Assembly: GCA_964538515.1 (NCBI GenBank)
Contig: CAZIEW010000005.1
Coordinates: 40,534-104,533 of the forward strand
Origin: CALBZH01 sp964538515
Lineage (GTDB): Bacteria; Desulfobacterota; Syntrophobacteria; Syntrophobacterales; Syntrophobacteraceae
Length of the DNA stretch: 64,000 bases
Reading direction: 5' to 3'
The position numbers and the translations under genes are program-made. Position 1 is the stretch's first letter. Each line of letters opens with the position of its first letter. This document shows, in pieces, positions 51,521 through 60,153 of this stretch. The notes beneath the pieces are model-generated. The model saw only the letters and a list, made by a program, of their open reading frames with translations. It did no database searches and was not told where the DNA came from.

Positions 51521-51997
51521 TCAGCTGGGGAAGTCGTGCTGGACGTCCCGGACGAGCACGACTGAACACGGGGCTTTGCCGGCAACCTCCGTGGCGGTGG
51601 CGCCGATCCCGCGGGCGTCCGAGGCGGAATAGCCCAGGCTCCCCAGAACAATCAAGTCGATGGAGAGGTCCTTCGCCGCTTCAATCACCTCTTGGGCAGG
51701 GTCACCCCTCCGGACCATCACGTCCATGTCGACGCCAGTGCGCCATTCAGGCTGGATGAATTCCAGGAGATCGTCTTCCTTTTCCTTGAGCAGCTTCCTC
51801 AGAGAATGGACGAAATCACCCTTGAAGCCTTTGAAATTCAGCTCCTGAATGGCTTCCACAAAGCGCTCGTTCAGCACGTGGAGCACGACAAGGCGGGCGT
51901 TTCGCTCTCGAGCGAGATCGACCGCGAAGCGGACAGCTTTTTCCGAATTTTCGGAGAAATCGACGGGAGCAAGAATTCTGCGAATCGAGGTCAACAT
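51521..51997 (-). CDS. Universal stress protein (UspA family)
   Basis: 158 residues. ILAPVDFSENSEKAVRFAVDLA opens the domain; the ATP signature appears as VLGSLGYSASDARGIGATATEVAG, with Ala-Thr-Ala instead of Ser at the end. ATG 51997 has GGGAG upstream; a longer in-frame start lies 16 codons earlier. Followed by the Cys-rich gene. Confidence 0.88.
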   Translation of the reverse strand: MLTSIRRILAPVDFSENSEKAVRFAVDLARERNARLVVLHVLNERFVEAIQELNFKGFKGDFVHSLRKLLKEKEDDLLEFIQPEWRTGVDMDVMVRRGDPAQEVIEAAKDLSIDLIVLGSLGYSASDARGIGATATEVAGKAPCSVVLVRDVQHDFPS

Positions 51998-52069
51998 GGC
52001 GCTGTCGGTCTCCCTTAATTCCGAAAAGCCGGATGAGCGAATCATGGATGCCAGTTCATCGTGCTGAGG

Positions 52070-53083
52070 TCATTGGATGGAAACCCCAGCGAGCGGGGTC
52101 TGGCACTTGGAGCATTTGCCGTCTTTCAGATTTCTTTTCCTGGTCGAAAACCCAACCCGTTCCAGGAGGATGACTCCGCATTGGTGGCAGTAGGTGCTCT
52201 CACCGTCGTCTCCAGGAACATTCCCCGTGTAGACGTAAGACAGTCCTGCTTCAAATCCAATTTCACGGGCACGATGCAGCGTCGCGACCGGTGTGGGCGG
52301 TCTGTCGGTCAGCTTGTAGGTCGGATGGAACCGGCTGATGTGCCAAGGGATATCCTTGTCGACAGACACGAGGAAACGAGCCAGCTCACGCAATTCCTCG
52401 TCCCCGTCGTTCAACCCGGGGATCACCAACGTCGTTACTTCAACCCAAATCCCAAGCTGCCGCATACGCTCGATCGTTCTCAGGACCGGTTCCAGATGCG
52501 CGCCGCACTGTTCCGCGTAAAAGCGATCCGTGAACGCCTTGAGGTCGACGTTGGCGGCGTCGAGAAAGGGTGACGCAGCTTCCAGGGACTCTTGAGTCAT
52601 GTAGCCGTTGCTCACGAAAACGCTGCGAATTCCCGCGCGCTGGGCCAGCCGGGCAACGTCCAGAGCGTACTCCATGAAGATGGTCGGCTCCGTATAGGTA
52701 TAGGAGATGGACGCACAGCCCGACCGGGAAGCTTCTTCCACAACCGCTTCAGCGGGGACGCGCTCACCGAAGATCGTTCCCAGCTCCCGCGGAGCCTGGG
52801 AGATGTCCGCGTTCTGGCAGAAGAGGCATCGAAAGTTGCACCCGGCCGTGGCGATGGAATAACTGCGGGTGCCAGGGTAGAAATGGAAAAGGGGCTTCTT
52901 TTCAATAGGATCGACGTGCTGGGCGATGAGGCGCCCATACACCAGGCTCCAAAGGGTCCCGTCTCGATTTTCTCGAACGCCGCATTTACCGGTCTTTCCC
53001 GGCTTGATGTGACATCGCTGGGAGCACAGGAAGCATTCGACCTTCTGATCGGTTCCCTTCCGGTAGAATTGAGCTTCCTTCAT
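52070..53083 (-). CDS. amrS: AmmeMemoRadiSam system radical SAM enzyme
   Basis: 337 residues of the AmrS family, a radical SAM enzyme occurring with AMMECR1 and Memo-like proteins. The 4Fe-4S motif is TAGCNFRCLFCQN (Cys82, 86, 89), preceded by a Cys region (VECFLCSQRCHIKPGKTGKCGVRENRDG) and followed by IPWHISRFHPTYKLTDRPPTP; a C-terminal zinc ribbon (YCHQCG, GKCSKCQ) closes the protein. AMMECR1 and Memo are not visible in the window. ATG 53083 follows AGGAGGAATCAGCC. Confidence 0.92.
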   Translation of the reverse strand: MKEAQFYRKGTDQKVECFLCSQRCHIKPGKTGKCGVRENRDGTLWSLVYGRLIAQHVDPIEKKPLFHFYPGTRSYSIATAGCNFRCLFCQNADISQAPRELGTIFGERVPAEAVVEEASRSGCASISYTYTEPTIFMEYALDVARLAQRAGIRSVFVSNGYMTQESLEAASPFLDAANVDLKAFTDRFYAEQCGAHLEPVLRTIERMRQLGIWVEVTTLVIPGLNDGDEELRELARFLVSVDKDIPWHISRFHPTYKLTDRPPTPVATLHRAREIGFEAGLSYVYTGNVPGDDGESTYCHQCGVILLERVGFSTRKRNLKDGKCSKCQTPLAGVSIQ

Positions 53084-53170
53084 GGCTGATTCCTCCTCAT
53101 GCCACACCGCCTTCTGGGTGGTGGGCGCAGGGCAGTTCTTCGCGTGGTCTCCAATCGGGGCAGGCGAAAG

Positions 53171-54025
53171 TCAGAAAACCCTGCGGCTCGTCTCCTCCAA
53201 GGAAGGTGTCGAGGGTGTGAGCCGGCCCTTGGAAGAGAGCTCGTGCCCGCCGAGCATGGACCGCCAGCAGGAAGTAGGGAGTCTCGCTCCGCCGATGGAA
53301 GCTGGAATCTCGTGCAGCAGCGGGTCCTGAATCGTCTGCAAAGGATAGTGCAGGTCGACGCGCATGGCAATGAAATGCCCAAAAGGGTGCCATTGGAAGT
53401 AGGGCGAGCGTTCCAGGAACGACAGGTAGCGCAACGTGAAAAGAGGCAGCGAGAGTGCCGTCCGCCACGTGAGCGGGACGGCTCCGCACAGGAGCTTTTC
53501 CGTCATGGCGCGCAGCTCGGAAATGCCGAAAAACCGAGCCCATCTATAAATCGAAGGCCGCAGCAGGCAATCGACGAACCGCTGCAAGCCGATGAGGGAA
53601 TACTTGTTCAACGAGCCGAGCAGCACATACCGCCTTGCCACCCTGAAGGCTTCCTCCAATGCCCGGGAAGGGTTGTCGACGAACTCCAGCGTCGTGATCA
53701 GGGCAACCGTGTCGAAGGCGTTGTCTTCGTACGGGAGGTTCTCCGCGAATCCTCGATGCAGGTCGACCTTCTCGGGCAGTCGCTTGCGTGCAAGCTCAAG
53801 CATCGGGATCGAGGGGTCAATACCGGTCGCTTGGTGCCCCAGCTGCGTAAACCATTCAAGAAAGAGGCCCGTGCCGCACCCTACTTCCAGGACTCGGTGG
53901 GGCGATTTGGGTGCCCAGACACGCAGCAGAAGGTCCTTCTCAATTCGCACAACGGATCGACCCGGCTCGGATTGGAACCATTGATCGTAGTGGCGTGCGT
54001 CTTCCAGCCTGAACACGTAACCCAC
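53171..54025 (-). CDS. Class I SAM-dependent methyltransferase (possible frameshift at 3' end)
   Basis: 284 residues. SAM motif I VLEVGCGTGLFLEWF, motif II GIDPSIPML, and DTVALITTLEFVDNPSRALEEAFRV. Small-molecule methyltransferase of unspecified substrate. The last 45 residues (from about 53296) are probably out of frame: a +1 shift gives SETPYFLLAVHARR, a plausible methyltransferase C-terminus, and extends to a TGA at 53097 directly before the amrS ribosome-binding site. A missing base in the GGCGG at about 53290 would explain it. Or the gene ends as shown. Confidence 0.75.
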   Translation of the reverse strand: MGYVFRLEDARHYDQWFQSEPGRSVVRIEKDLLLRVWAPKSPHRVLEVGCGTGLFLEWFTQLGHQATGIDPSIPMLELARKRLPEKVDLHRGFAENLPYEDNAFDTVALITTLEFVDNPSRALEEAFRVARRYVLLGSLNKYSLIGLQRFVDCLLRPSIYRWARFFGISELRAMTEKLLCGAVPLTWRTALSLPLFTLRYLSFLERSPYFQWHPFGHFIAMRVDLHYPLQTIQDPLLHEIPASIGGARLPTSCWRSMLGGHELSSKGRLTPSTPSLEETSRRVF

Positions 54026-54156
54026 GGTTTCCCTGTCCTATGCACCGGTGCTCACCAACGCTCGATGCTCTGGGCGTGCCCGCCGTATGAACCTTGCGGG
54101 GGAGCGATCGAGGCGACCTGCGCTCGATCGCCGATAGGCCGATCTGGAGGCGCTCG

Positions 54157-55824
54157 TCACAGCGCGCGACGCAGGACGGCCCCTCGTGCTCCTGAAGTCA
54201 CCAGCTGTGCGTACCGAGCCATGTACCCGTCTTTGATCCGAGGCTCGGGAGGGTGCCAAAGCGCTTTTCGCCGGGCGAGAGTCGCCTCATCCACCAGGAG
54301 CTCGATCTTCTTGGCGGGAATGTCGATGAGGATCTGATCCCCTTCCTCGATGAGCGCAATGGGGCCACCGTTGGCGCCTTCGGGGGAGATGTGCCCGATC
54401 GCGGCGCCCTGCGTCCCTCCGCTGAACCGGCCATCCGTGATGAGCGCCACATCCTTTCCCAGTCCCATTCCCATGATGGCCGCCGTTGGCGTCAGCATCT
54501 CCTGCATTCCCGGTCCGCCTTTGGGGCCTTCATAGCGGATCACCACCACATCTCCAGCGCGAACCTTTCCTGCGAGGATGGCTTCGGCTGCCGAGGCTTC
54601 GCTTTCGAAAACGCGGGCGCTTCCCGTTCGCCGCATCATTTCAGGCGCCACAGCCGACTGCTTCACAACGGCCCCTTCCGGAGCCAAATTGCCGCGAAGG
54701 ACGGCGATTCCGCCTTCCTTGTGGTACGGATCGTCGAAGGGACGGATGATGGATCGGTCGAGAACCCGGATTCCACTGAGGTTTTCCCCGACAGTCCTGC
54801 CCGTCACCGTCATCGCGTTTTCCTGGATGAGATGCCTTGTCGCGAGCTCTTTCATGACGGCCTGGACGCCTCCCGCTGCGTTCAGATCCTCCAGGAAGTG
54901 GGGACCGCCGGGGCGAAGGCTGCACAGATGAGGTGTTCGTCCACTGACGGCATTGAAGAGATCCAGATCGAGCTCGATGCCCGCTTCGGCGGCGATGGCC
55001 GGAACATGGAGAACCGTGTTCGTCGAGCATCCGAGCGCCATGTCAATGGCCATTGCGTTCTCAAACGCCTCCCGGGTGGCGATGTCCCGCGGTCGGAGGC
55101 CGCGTCGGACGAGCTCCAGGATCTGCATGCCGCTCAGTTTGGCGAGGCGGATGCGCGCCGCGGTCACGGCAGGGATCGTGCCGTTTCCAGGCATCCCGAT
55201 CCCAAGCGCTTCCGTGAGGCAGTTCATGGAATTGGCCGTGAACATCCCGGCGCAGGATCCACACCCGGGACAGGCATGGTCTTCAAGCTCTGCAAGCTCA
55301 CCCTCGCTCATTTGCCCGGTCTTGAAGGCCCCAACGCCCTCGAAGACGGAAATGAGGTCCACCTGTTTCGAACCGACGCGACCAGCTAACATCGGGCCGC
55401 CGCTTATCACGATGGAGGGTATGTTCAGGCGCATGGCTGCCATGAGCATTCCGGGAATGATCTTGTCACAGTTGGGGACGAGCACCAGCCCGTCAAATGG
55501 ATGAGCCATGGCCATGATTTCAACGGAGTCAGCGATGAGCTCCCGGCTTGCCAGGGAATAGCGCATGCCGGCGTGGCTCATGGCGATCCCGTCGCAGACG
55601 CCGATGGTGCTGAATTCGATAGGGGTGCCGCCGGCGTGGCGGATACCGGCCTTGACGGCTTCGGTGATCCGGTCGAGGTGGATGTGGCCGGGAATGATCT
55701 CATTGGCGGAGTTGGCAACACCGATCAAGGGACGGTCAAGCTCGGCCTGGGTATAACCCATGGCTTTGAACAGTGAACGATGAGGTGCCTTCTCAATCCC
55801 CTTCTTCATGGCATCGCTGCGCAT
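54157..55824 (-). CDS. ilvD: Dihydroxy-acid dehydratase
   Basis: 555 residues. Fe-S enzyme of isoleucine and valine synthesis that dehydrates 2,3-dihydroxy acids to 2-oxo acids. Cluster Cys appear in VPNCDKIIPG, ACPGCGSCAGMFTANSMN and GCSTNTVLH. The C-terminal GRFSGGTQGAAIGHISPEGANGGPIALIEEGD is typical. ATG 55824 has GGAGAGCC upstream, 33 codons inside the longest open frame. Transcribed toward the methyltransferase and amrS genes. Confidence 0.97.
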   Translation of the reverse strand: MRSDAMKKGIEKAPHRSLFKAMGYTQAELDRPLIGVANSANEIIPGHIHLDRITEAVKAGIRHAGGTPIEFSTIGVCDGIAMSHAGMRYSLASRELIADSVEIMAMAHPFDGLVLVPNCDKIIPGMLMAAMRLNIPSIVISGGPMLAGRVGSKQVDLISVFEGVGAFKTGQMSEGELAELEDHACPGCGSCAGMFTANSMNCLTEALGIGMPGNGTIPAVTAARIRLAKLSGMQILELVRRGLRPRDIATREAFENAMAIDMALGCSTNTVLHVPAIAAEAGIELDLDLFNAVSGRTPHLCSLRPGGPHFLEDLNAAGGVQAVMKELATRHLIQENAMTVTGRTVGENLSGIRVLDRSIIRPFDDPYHKEGGIAVLRGNLAPEGAVVKQSAVAPEMMRRTGSARVFESEASAAEAILAGKVRAGDVVVIRYEGPKGGPGMQEMLTPTAAIMGMGLGKDVALITDGRFSGGTQGAAIGHISPEGANGGPIALIEEGDQILIDIPAKKIELLVDEATLARRKALWHPPEPRIKDGYMARYAQLVTSGARGAVLRRAL

Positions 55825-55974
55825 ACAGGCTCTCCACAAATTGAACACCGGTTGGGGTGTATGGGTGAACAAATGGGTGTGGCTCGGATTCCATTTGATA
55901 AATCGGTCTATTCTCAATAGCATTGATGCGGGGAAAAGTGAAGATTTCTCACAGGCGGCCGGTCATGAAAAGAA

Positions 55975-56003
55975 TAGACAGTTGAAAAGGCAGGTTTTAT
56001 AAT
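55975..56003 (+). promoter_or_regulatory. Predicted sigma70 promoter of the MerR-type regulator
   Basis: TAGACA (55975-55980), 17-bp spacer, TATAAT (55998-56003), about 50 bp before the ATG. Confidence 0.55.
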
Positions 56004-56054
56004 TCCCCCACGTTTATAGACTTTGTAATGCTTTGATACAGGAGACGCTCAAGT

Positions 56055-56501
56055 ATGGACCTCGAATCTCAAAAAGCGCTTTACCCCATCGGCATCGTGG
56101 CGGAGCTGTTGGACATTCACCCGAGGACGTTACGCATCTACGAGCAGGAAGGCCTCATCAAACCAGCCCGACGAGGCGGAAAGCGGTTTTATTCGAACAA
56201 TGATCTGCAATGGCTCAAATGCCTGCGAAAGCTCCTGACGGACGAAGGCCTGAACATTGCCGGCATCAAGAAGCTTCTCACCATCGCGCCCTGCTGGAAG
56301 ATCCGCAACTGCGGGGAAGAAGTGCGCAAAGAATGTCCGGCCATTCTGAACTTCCCCATCCCTTGCTGGGACCTCATGCCTCGTGTCTGCAAGGAAAACG
56401 ACCGCTCTTGCCCTGAATGCGAAGTCTATCTGAAGAAGACCAATCATATCATTGCGGCGACCGACAAGTTGGATGCAGACGCGAAGGCGGACGCTTCCTG
56501 A
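56055..56501 (+). CDS. MerR-family regulator with cysteine-rich C-terminus
   Basis: 148 residues. The N-terminal half is a MerR winged HTH close to HspR-type sequences (YPIGIVAELLDIHPRTLRIYEQEGLIKPARRGGKRFYSNNDLQWL). The C-terminal half has Cys80, 86, 94, 104, 112, 119 and 122 (CWKIRNC, ECP, PCW, VC, CPEC), which suggests metal, Fe-S or redox sensing. A sigma70 promoter with a 17-bp spacer precedes it. Immediately followed by the radical SAM gene. Confidence 0.85.
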   Translation: MDLESQKALYPIGIVAELLDIHPRTLRIYEQEGLIKPARRGGKRFYSNNDLQWLKCLRKLLTDEGLNIAGIKKLLTIAPCWKIRNCGEEVRKECPAILNFPIPCWDLMPRVCKENDRSCPECEVYLKKTNHIIAATDKLDADAKADAS

Positions 56502-56507
56502 CACGCT

Positions 56508-57467
56508 ATGGCCTCATCCCCAGCGATACTCTTCGGACCTGTTCCCTCCCGCCGCCTCGGTCGGTCTTTGGGAATCGATGTCATTCCCCCGAAAACCTGC
56601 ACCTACGATTGTGTCTATTGTGAATCCGGAAGAACGACCACACTCACGGTCCTGAGGCGGGAGCTCGTCGACGACGACGTCGTTGTCGGCGAGCTTGGAC
56701 TTTTCTTGGATCGGCATTCGGGAGAGGCTGACGTGCTCACGTTCTCGAGTGCAGGCGAGCCGACCCTTCACCTGGGGCTCGGTCGATTGATCCGACGCAT
56801 CAAACGATCGTGGCCGTCATTGCCTTTGGTCGTGCTGACGAACGGATCCTTGCTTTGGGACCCCGAGGTGAGGCGAGACCTTCTCGAGGCGGATCGCGTT
56901 GTCCCGTCTTTGGACGCGGCCACGCTCAATACTTTCCGGAAGATTGACCGGCCCCATCCAAGCCTGGCGCTCGATGCCATCCTGGAGGGGATGTACGCTT
57001 TCCGACGCGACTATCGCGGCGAGCTTCACTTGGAAATCCTTCTCGTGCGTGGCATGAACGACGGTCCGGAAGATCTGAGAGCGTTGCGAAGGGAGGTGGA
57101 TCGAATCAAGCCCGATCGTGTTGAGCTCAATACGGTGGTTCGTCCTCCAGCCTGCGAAGGGGCTCTCGGATTGACAGAACCTGAGATGACCGCTGCTGCG
57201 GCTCATTTTCCGCCTGAAGCGACCTGCATCATTGGAAGGTTCGAGCCCACCGCCCGTTCGGGCGACGATTCGGGGTCACTGGAGAGCCGCGTCCTCCACC
57301 TGGTGGCCCGGCGACCCTGCAGCGCCGAAGAAATGGCGGATTCACTGGGGGTATCGCGCGACGTCCTGAAGGCAGCGTTGTTGAGCATGACGCGCGCGGA
57401 AAAGATCAGACCGCACCGCTATGGGGATCGGACCTTCTTCTGCCTTTCATCCAGGGAGAGGGACTGA
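56508..57467 (+). CDS. Radical SAM protein (COG0731, wyosine-synthesis-related family)
   Basis: 319 residues. GPVPSRRLGRSLGIDVIPPKTCTYDCVYCESG contains the CxxxCxxC cluster motif (Cys31, 35, 38); further elements are FSSAGEPTLHLGLG and LEILLVRGMND. The C-terminal ~60 residues form a helix-turn-helix-like region (RRPCSAEEMADSLGVSRDVLKAALLSM). The family is related to TYW1 but the bacterial members lack a defined substrate. Start ATG is 6 bp after the MerR stop, so the two genes are coupled. Confidence 0.85.
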   Translation: MASSPAILFGPVPSRRLGRSLGIDVIPPKTCTYDCVYCESGRTTTLTVLRRELVDDDVVVGELGLFLDRHSGEADVLTFSSAGEPTLHLGLGRLIRRIKRSWPSLPLVVLTNGSLLWDPEVRRDLLEADRVVPSLDAATLNTFRKIDRPHPSLALDAILEGMYAFRRDYRGELHLEILLVRGMNDGPEDLRALRREVDRIKPDRVELNTVVRPPACEGALGLTEPEMTAAAAHFPPEATCIIGRFEPTARSGDDSGSLESRVLHLVARRPCSAEEMADSLGVSRDVLKAALLSMTRAEKIRPHRYGDRTFFCLSSRERD

Positions 57468-57500
57468 GCTCGTTGAGGTTTGCGGCAGCATGAGCGCGTG

Positions 57501-57580
57501 GACGTCATCTCCCGGTGACGACCGGAATCCAGAAGCCTTTTTAGGAGAGCCCGGGTGTCGGCCGTCGCCGGGATGACGTC
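57501..57580. repeat. Imperfect inverted repeat between convergent genes (REP-like)
   Basis: Arms GACGTCATCTCCCGGTGACG (57501-57520) and CGTCGCCGGGATGACGTC (57563-57580) pair over about 18 bp with a 2-base bulge and one G-U. The motif GTCATCCCGG and the adjacent CCGGAATCCAGA resemble dispersed palindromic repeats of proteobacterial genomes. Placed between the radical SAM and lon stops. Confidence 0.5.
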
Positions 57581-57665
57581 GCGGACGTGGGGGAATCTGT
57601 TTCATGGCTGTGAGGAGCCTTCTTTCTTTCCGGGGAGAGAGATCTCCGCGGACCCGCTCCTCCGG

Positions 57666-60116
57666 TCAGTGGGCTCTGATGCCGTCCGGTGTGGGCTTTT
57701 CCTTCTCGAACATGACCGGCTGCTGGCTTTCGGGCTCCGATGGCATGAGAAGCTGGTCGGTGTCTTCGACCGCCAATGCTTTGCGGAGCACGTCGTCCAT
57801 GTGCTCGACGAGCTCGATTTCGATCTCTTGAAGGATTTTGGCCGGGATATCCTTCAGGTCCTTCGCATTGTCTCTAGGGATGAGCACGGTCTTGATCAGG
57901 GCGCGATGGGCCGCGAGTATCTTTTCCTTGAGACCGCCGATGGGCAGAACGCGGCCCCTCAACGTGATTTCCCCCGTCATGGCCACATCGCTTCGCGTTG
58001 GAATCTTGGTCAGTGCGGAAACCATCGACGTTGCCATGGTAATGCCGGCCGAAGGCCCGTCTTTGGGAATAGCTCCTTCGGGAACGTGCACGTGAATGTC
58101 CAGGTTCTGGTAAAAGTCGGCGTCGATGCCGAGCTGCGTGGATCGGGAGCGAACATAGCTCAATGCGGCTTGGGCCGATTCCTGCATCACTTCACCCAGC
58201 TTTCCCGTGATCGTGATCTTCCCCTTGCCGGGCATGGTGACCGTTTCAATCCCGAGGATGTCACCGCCGAATTCGGTCCATGCGAGCCCGACAGCGAGAC
58301 CGATCTCGTCCTTTTCTTCCGCACGCCCATAGCGAAACTTGGGAATTCCCAGGTACTCCTGAATTAGGTCTTCCGTGAGCTCGATTCGCGTTTCGGGCCC
58401 GTTGCGGACCACTTCCTTGGCGACTTTACGGCAGACCGACGCGATCTCCCGTTCGAGATTGCGCACACCCGCTTCCTTTGTGTAATGCCGAGTGATGTAC
58501 AGCAATATGTCATCGGAAAAGACGGCGTTCTCGGGGCTCAGCCCATTGGCCTTGCTCTGTTTGGCGACCAGAAAGTCCCTGGCGATGCTCAACTTTTCGA
58601 TCTCCGTATAGCCCGCGAGCTGGATCACTTCCATGCGATCCCGCAGGGGAGCGGGGATCGAGTGAAGATTGTTTGCCGTCGTGATGAAAAAGACCTCTGA
58701 CAGGTCGTAATCCAGATCCAGGTAATGATCATTGAAGGCGTTGTTCTGCTCGGGATCCAGCACTTCGAGGAGGGCCGCCGAGGGGTCGCCCCGAAAATCC
58801 ATGCTCATCTTATCGATTTCATCCAGGCAGAAAACCGGGTTGTTGGTCTTCGCTTTCTTCAGGCTCTGGATGATCTTTCCGGGCAGAGCCCCGATGTAGG
58901 TCCGCCGATGCCCGCGAATTTCAGCCTCATCGCGTACGCCGCCCAAGGACAGGCGGATGAAATTGCGGTGCATGGACCTGGCAATGGAGCGTGCGAGCGA
59001 TGTCTTGCCAACGCCAGGCGGTCCCACAAAGCACAGAATTGGGCCTTTGATCTTCTTTACCAGGGCTTGAACGGCCAAGTACTCGAGGATGCGCTGTTTA
59101 GGCTTTTCCAAACCGAAGTGGTCTTCGTCCAGGATTCGGCTTGCTTCGTCGATGTCAAGCTTATCTTTGGTCTTGTCAAACCAGGGAAGGGAGAGGATCC
59201 AGTCGATGTAATTGCGGACCACCGTCGCTTCAGCGCTCATGGGAGACATGAATTTGAGCTTCTTGAGCTCGCTTCGCACCTTGGTGGCGGCTTCCTGAGA
59301 CAGCTTCTTGCGCTTGATGCGCTTCTCGAGCTCTTCCAACTCGGTCTTGAAGTCGTCCTTCTCACCCATTTCCTTCTGGATGGCGCGCATTTGCTCGTTC
59401 AGGTAATACTCGCGCTGCGTCTTTTCCATCTGCTTCTTGACGCGGCCCTTGATGCGCTCCTCGGTCTGGGTGATCTCGATTTCTGTCCGGATGCTTCCGA
59501 AAAGCTTCTCCAGTCGCTGAACGACGTTCAGGGTCTCGAGAAGCTTCTGCTTCACGTCAAGGGTAAAAGGCATGTAGGAAGCGACTGTATCCGCAAGGCG
59601 AGAGGGGTTGTTGATCGCCGCGACGGTATCCAGGACTTCCTGGGTGATCTTCTTGTTGTGCTTGGAATAGGCCTCGAACGCCGTGCGGATGCTGCGGCGA
59701 AGGGCTTCGATCTCGACGGAATCGTCAGCCGTTTCCGCAACCGTCTCCAATTGGACCAGGAAATGATCCGGGTTGGGAAGAAAGCCGAGGATCTTGCAGC
59801 GGGTTTCCCCCTCGACCAGCACCTTCACCGTGCCGTCCGGCAGACGGAGGATTTGAAGGATCGTGGCCAAGGTGCCGATGCGGTAGATGTCCGATTCTCC
59901 AGGAGAATCCGTTTTTGCACGCTTCTGGGCCGCAAGGAAGATCTTCTTGTCGGTGCTCATGGCTTTTTCCAGCGCGCTCACCGACTTATCCCGACCGACG
60001 AAAAGCGGCACCACCATCGTCGGAAAGACCACGATGTCCCTGAGAGGAAGCAGGGGCATCGTGAAGGGGGGCATGTGGTTATGCTGATCATCTTTGCTGC
60101 GCGTGAGTTTAAACAT
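57666..60116 (-). CDS. lon: ATP-dependent protease Lon
   Basis: 816 residues. N-terminal LAN domain (LPLRDIVVFPTMVVPLFVGRDKSVSALEKAM), AAA+ domain with Walker A GPPGVGKTS and NPVFCLDEIDKMS, and the protease domain with VPEGAIPKDGPSAGITMA (catalytic Ser) and RGRVLPIGGLKEKILAAHRA (catalytic Lys). ATG 60116 opens MFKLTRSKDDQ; an upstream frame of 32 codons lacks the conserved LAN start. Last gene of the tig-clpP-clpX-lon cluster. Confidence 0.98.
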   Translation of the reverse strand: MFKLTRSKDDQHNHMPPFTMPLLPLRDIVVFPTMVVPLFVGRDKSVSALEKAMSTDKKIFLAAQKRAKTDSPGESDIYRIGTLATILQILRLPDGTVKVLVEGETRCKILGFLPNPDHFLVQLETVAETADDSVEIEALRRSIRTAFEAYSKHNKKITQEVLDTVAAINNPSRLADTVASYMPFTLDVKQKLLETLNVVQRLEKLFGSIRTEIEITQTEERIKGRVKKQMEKTQREYYLNEQMRAIQKEMGEKDDFKTELEELEKRIKRKKLSQEAATKVRSELKKLKFMSPMSAEATVVRNYIDWILSLPWFDKTKDKLDIDEASRILDEDHFGLEKPKQRILEYLAVQALVKKIKGPILCFVGPPGVGKTSLARSIARSMHRNFIRLSLGGVRDEAEIRGHRRTYIGALPGKIIQSLKKAKTNNPVFCLDEIDKMSMDFRGDPSAALLEVLDPEQNNAFNDHYLDLDYDLSEVFFITTANNLHSIPAPLRDRMEVIQLAGYTEIEKLSIARDFLVAKQSKANGLSPENAVFSDDILLYITRHYTKEAGVRNLEREIASVCRKVAKEVVRNGPETRIELTEDLIQEYLGIPKFRYGRAEEKDEIGLAVGLAWTEFGGDILGIETVTMPGKGKITITGKLGEVMQESAQAALSYVRSRSTQLGIDADFYQNLDIHVHVPEGAIPKDGPSAGITMATSMVSALTKIPTRSDVAMTGEITLRGRVLPIGGLKEKILAAHRALIKTVLIPRDNAKDLKDIPAKILQEIEIELVEHMDDVLRKALAVEDTDQLLMPSEPESQQPVMFEKEKPTPDGIRAH

Positions 60117-60153
60117 ACGTGACCTGCTCTCTTCTTCTCGGTATTGTATTGAA

